Part shown: piece after piece, positions 60,032 to 64,000 of the stretch | How positions within the stretch are numbered: position 1 is the first letter of the stretch | How the letters are laid out: each line of letters begins with the position of its first letter | Source: Schoenoplectus triqueter | Lineage: Eukaryota; Streptophyta; Magnoliopsida; Poales; Cyperaceae | Direction of reading: 5' to 3' | Assembly (NCBI GenBank): GCA_964058805.1 | Contig: CAXKVV010000282.1 | Span: 310,001-374,000 of the forward strand | Length of the DNA stretch: 64,000 bases | Program-made: the position numbers and the translations under genes | The notes under the pieces: generated by a model | Database searches by the model: none | What the model saw: the letters and a program-made list of their open reading frames with translations, nothing else | Told to the model about the DNA's origin: nothing

Positions 60032-61391
60032 TGATGCAAGCACAAGGCTGTACCAATTTTTAAATTTATATTGTCATTATGTTATTTAGTTTAACCACAA
60101 GCACACGACCTACGTTGGTATAGTAAGGGATCGATCCACAGGGAAAGAGATAACTACTGAGTTTACACTGCTCGGGTCTCTAGATGTACAAATAAAAAAG
60201 GGGGGTTGTTATGAGTTTTTTGTGACAAATAAGAAACAGATTAAACATAAAAACAGTAACTAAATCTTTTTGTGTTTTTATTTTTATAAGATAATAGTTC
60301 TTAGGGATACAGGTCAGTTCCACGCGGATCTGGATCATGCGACCCGTATGCACATGCATACGGCCTGTATGGACACAGATAAGCCATGATTATTCTTAAA
60401 GATTGGTTTCTTCTCTGGTTGCACGAATCCTAACCAACCACTACCTGGGCCCGTTAGTTAGCGTATGGTCAGACGAAATTTTTAAGTTCACTTAAACCTC
60501 AGTTGTCGCTTCTTATCTTAGATTACTTAGACCTACTGTACTTAGAAAGAACCTTTTGATAAACTACTGAACCTTATATGGTACAAGAGCCTGGCTTCGG
60601 CTCGAGACCTAATCCTAACAGTTGGACAAACAGATCGGACAAGCAATTGACAATAGTACACAACATAACAATCACAATCATTGATTCAAAATAATTTTTA
60701 ATAAATATTCATGATCCAAGTTTCACATCTCAGATCCCTAAAAACTAAAGTACTTAGCTGCTCATTGCGGCATATAAAAATATAGTAAAAATACATAATA
60801 TATTAGATTATATCTAAACAATAGAGAATACAATAAAAAGAGATAATCAAACTCTGGATGATGCCCTGTGCCGGTCTTCTGCTTTGATCTTTACCTCCCC
60901 TCAGGACTCCGGGCCTCCGATGTCTCGGACCGCCTTTGAGATTAGTCAGTGGCTACGGTTTGTGAAGACGGAGTGGAAGAGATGAAATAGATATGGAAAT
61001 GGTGGCCAAAATGGAGCTCTCTAAACCCTAGGATGCTGGCAAATTTATAGGATGGGGATCGACCAAACTTGAAGGGAATCACGGCATTAAATCACTGTCA
61101 TCTTTGAAGATCTTTTCCGGATAGAGCTCATACGGGTCGTATGCTCTATGTAGATGTGGCAGGCGATTTCAGTTGGTCATGTGGTCCGTCGGTTGGCGTT
61201 GAAGCTCAGTCTAAGACCCGATTCCATAGTTTTTTGGCTTGATATCCCTGAAATAGGCAACAGACCAGAGCATAATCAAATCTAAAAAATAAACATGTAT
61301 ATGCAATAAAATAAAAATATGAGATCGGAAGTTTTAATCTATTTTTAGGCACAATCAGGGGTTAAAATATGTATATAAATGTGTGACGTCA
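60032..61391 (-). mobile_element. Solo LTR, 1,360 bp, with 5-bp target duplication ATCAT
   Basis: It begins TGATGCAAGC and ends GTGTGACGTCA (TG...CA), flanked by ATCAT at 60027-60031 and 61392-61396. Removing it restores a normal unit of the surrounding minisatellite (TTTTTAATCAT joins ACATAATTAGTAC). Read on the minus strand it has a TATA-like CCTATAAATTTG (about 61050) and ends with the GGATCGATCCCTTACTATAC / GTGTGCTTG text typical of certain plant LTRs. No coding region. Confidence 0.8.
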
Positions 61392-61540
61392 ATCATACAT
61401 AATTAGTACAAATATTTAGTAAAAAAAAATTTTAATCTGATACAAAATTTTTATATAAATATTTTTTAATCTGATATAATCAGTGTAAATATTTAGTAGA
61501 TTCACTTTTAATTGCACGTAATAAGTACAAAGATAATCAC
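61392..61540. repeat. AT-rich minisatellite, right part
   Basis: Same unit as 59660-60031, cut from it by the solo LTR. Confidence 0.7.
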
Positions 61541-61599
61541 AAATTTATTAACAATATCAAAGTGAAAACAAATAAATTTAACAATTGATGAATGTTTGA

Positions 61600-62930
61600 A
61601 TTAATGTATTTTAAATTAGGATTTTATCTTAGAAACTTTGTCTTTTAGTTTAATTTAGAGTTTAAATAGATCAAGTTTAAGGTACTACCTAGTTTATTTT
61701 TATTTTTTAGGTTAAGAATGAAACCCAATGAAATTTGAGAAAAATGAGATAAACCAGAGGCAAAATGGACAGAGAACAAGCAAATCAACACAAATTCAGA
61801 AAAGGATTGGATAAATCCTTTTTGAATTTGATAGATCCTCAGACAACCCTCTCTAGAACAGTAAAGGATCTAGCCAATCCTTTTAATGCGGTTATGCTAT
61901 TTTTTTTTATCGATTTTGATGTTATTTTTTGAATTTTTGATATATAAGGGTTAGATTTTTATCCATTAAAAGATTATTCATCATTCTGGATATCTTTTGG
62001 CCAGTTTTCTAGAGGAGGAAAATTTGTTCTTGAAGGAGGATCAAATTATTTATAACTCTTATTCTTTATCATGATTTTTTTTCTTAATTTTTATTATTTA
62101 TATCTGATATTTTCTCTCCTACATGAGAGATTAGATCTATCTTCGGATTTAGAGACAAAACAGGAAACTTGATGTTTTAATCATACTCGCTTTGTTTTAA
62201 TTGCTTTATTTATAAATTATTTTTGTGAATGAATTAATTGTGCATGAACTGAATTGATTAATATTTGTATTAGTAATTCGCTAACCATAGGTAGCATAGA
62301 TTCATGAATTATAAACGATCTTGAACTGCACATGTATCTTAGATAAATGTTTAGATTTCTAACTAAAATTTGACGGTTCTTTGACCCCAAAAGCGATATC
62401 TAACCCTACATAATGGACCTAACCGTAAAGTCTAGATTAGTCGGGATTTTTTTAAATATTTAGAGTATTATTGGATGGACTTAATCATAAAAAATTAGGC
62501 ATTAGACTATTTAGAATTATCAGAACTTAATGGACTTTAATTAGAAAAATGGACTTAATCGTGAAGTTAGATCTAATTGAGATACGGTGTTAAACCCTAA
62601 TAAGGACCTTGACACTAAATTAGATAACAACCCTCATAAATTAGTAATAAAACACAGAATTAAAACGATTAATGTTCAAGTGGATATATATACCGAAACC
62701 TTAGGTTTCCTTAATCTCTAAGAAACCCCAAATTTAGTTTAGATTAATTGATTAGTTTAGAATTTACTTAGTTTAGCAATAATTCTAGATATAAAAGTTT
62801 AGTTTTTTAAAATTGGCTAAATCCATAATTTAAACAGTCCTTCGGGTTTAACACCTAAATACTATATAATAGATTGTACGATTGCGATTTCCGCTTGTGT
62901 GAATTAGGTCATTAAAATTATCAGTTTGAA
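61600..62930 (+). mobile_element. Degraded LTR-type sequence related to, and opposite in orientation to, the solo LTR
   Basis: The order of features parallels the minus-strand reading of 60032-61391: a TATATAAGGG word (about 61942), an AT-rich leader, ATGAGAGATTAGATCTATCT (about 62123), and a final part CCTTCGGGTTTAACACC ... GCTTGTG (62838-62902). Precise ends and target duplication were not found. Confidence 0.4.
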
Positions 62931-63760
62931 AATATCACAACAACAATATAATTTATATTTACTTAAACATTTTTATAGTTTTATATAATCATTTTATAAT
63001 TTACTATAATCATTTTTATTCAATTGAGTGCTTTGGCATTTTACACGAGGAGCGCTTTACATAAGAAGAATCAGCGCTTTGCATGGAGAATCTTGACCGA
63101 AGATTATGAGGGATTTTGCGCAAAAAAGGAGAGAGAATGGCAGAGGAACACAAAGAAGAATGAAGATAGGATTTGGTTATGGTTAGATTGAACGAATATT
63201 TATATTTCGGTCTATGATGTACTGAATGAACCAACAATACAGGTTGGTCAACGACTGTATCAAATAGGCCTCGAACAAATCCTGTCCTCACATTATTAAA
63301 GAGTAAATCATCAAACAAAGACATAGACGATAGATCTGAGCAAGATTTTAAAATGTGGATTTCAATATACTTGTCGTTGATCACCGCATAGCGCATATGT
63401 AACACGCGAGTATATATATTGTTCAGTATACGGATATGTATTCTATTTTTTTTATAATATTTAATTCAATCATTTATTTTTGAAGATTGTTAATGTAAAA
63501 TAAAAAATATAATAAGATATTAATATAATTTTAAATATTTTGCATGAAAAATATAATATAATTAATTTTATAGATTTAATATGATAAGTATTTTAAAAAA
63601 TAATGCACATTATTGAATATACGGATACATATTCTGTATATTCTTATACATACAATATCACACCGTATAAATATAAGCGGACCGTATATACAATCATGTG
63701 ATCGCATTTTAAAATAGTGGATATGAGTCATACACCTCAACCTTCGAATGGCCGAGGGTG
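62931..63760. other. Intergenic DNA
   Basis: A minus-strand open frame of 129 codons (63405-63016) shows no domain I recognise, and its composition is unremarkable. I treat it as chance or unknown. Confidence 0.35.
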
Positions 63761-63779
63761 TAACATTTCTCCTCGTAAA

Positions 63780-64000
63780 AGGGTAGTTATTTTTAAGGGG
63801 CCATTAGAACCGAATTCTTTGATTTAGGGAGAATTAAACCTTCTCTAATTTGAATAAATGGACGGTTCCATTTGTTTGAAAACAGAGAGAAACCAAATCC
63901 CTAAAATCCCAACTTCATAAACCCCTCCCGACATGATTATATCTCTTCTTGAGTCTAGACTGATTCCCTCCTCTCAGGCTCTCAGCCGACGCTTTCACAG
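63780..64000 (+). other. Possible promoter/leader of a gene lying beyond the window
   Basis: Composition becomes less AT-rich and pyrimidine-rich (CTCCTCTCAGGCTCTCAGCC near 63970), as in plant 5' leaders. No ATG-led frame is established before the edge. Confidence 0.25.

Noticed and set aside
1..64000. CRISPR arrays, bacterial operons, viral integrations or tRNA genes
   Set aside because: Looked for by eye on both strands; none of the tandem arrays has the repeat-spacer regularity of CRISPR, and no tRNA box pattern or viral domain was recognised.

Overview
This window is nuclear DNA from a flowering plant. Five complete protein genes with ordinary GT-AG introns can be assembled from it: two GT61 glycosyltransferases, a LEC1-type NF-YB subunit, a CRLK-type receptor-like cytoplasmic kinase and the ER acyltransferase GPAT9. 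They sit in AT-rich DNA full of transposon debris: hAT, Mutator (MULE), LINE, LTR and foldback MITE copies, (TA)n runs and GACCCG/GGTCC-type arrays. The species cannot be named from the sequence alone. I saw no tRNA, rRNA, CRISPR or bacterial-type feature. Splice models were built by hand, by matching exon phase and recalled family sequence.

Layout. 1-5157: right end of one hAT-like element, then an intact-ended but decayed autonomous hAT (767-5149) with 8-bp target duplications. 5.8-6.2 kb: a long palindrome. 6.5-8.2 kb: a broken plant-mobile-domain (PMD) gene on the minus strand. 9.2-12.2 kb: a cluster of foldback MITEs set in (TA)n. 12.7-15.1 kb: a GACCCG minisatellite split by a solo LTR with perfect 5-bp target duplication. 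16.4-23.2 kb: two convergent GT61 genes. 23.6-28.3 kb: a MITE and unremarkable AT-rich DNA. 28.3-30.9 kb: a deletion-derivative MULE with a nested 299-bp hAT MITE, abutted by another MITE. 32.5-33.15 kb: the NF-YB gene, followed by a diverged tandem repeat. 36.6-41.1 kb: the kinase gene (minus). 41.2-41.8 kb: a coding-like but frame-broken stretch I could not identify. 43.5-45.5 kb: a hAT element with a LINE 3' end nested inside. 46.8-52.2 kb: GPAT9 (minus, 12 coding exons). 53-64 kb: LTR-type repeats, MITEs, microsatellites and a minisatellite interrupted by a 1,360-bp solo LTR.

The five genes do not form a pathway. Both GT61 proteins are predicted Golgi type II membrane enzymes and are probably an old inverted duplication. 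LEC1-type NF-YB (embryo and seed-oil programme) and GPAT9 (first acylation step of glycerolipid and oil synthesis) lie about 14 kb apart, and I have no evidence that this proximity matters. The main interest of the window is its record of nested insertions: many elements can be delimited to the base by target duplications. I did not find a convincing novel biological system.
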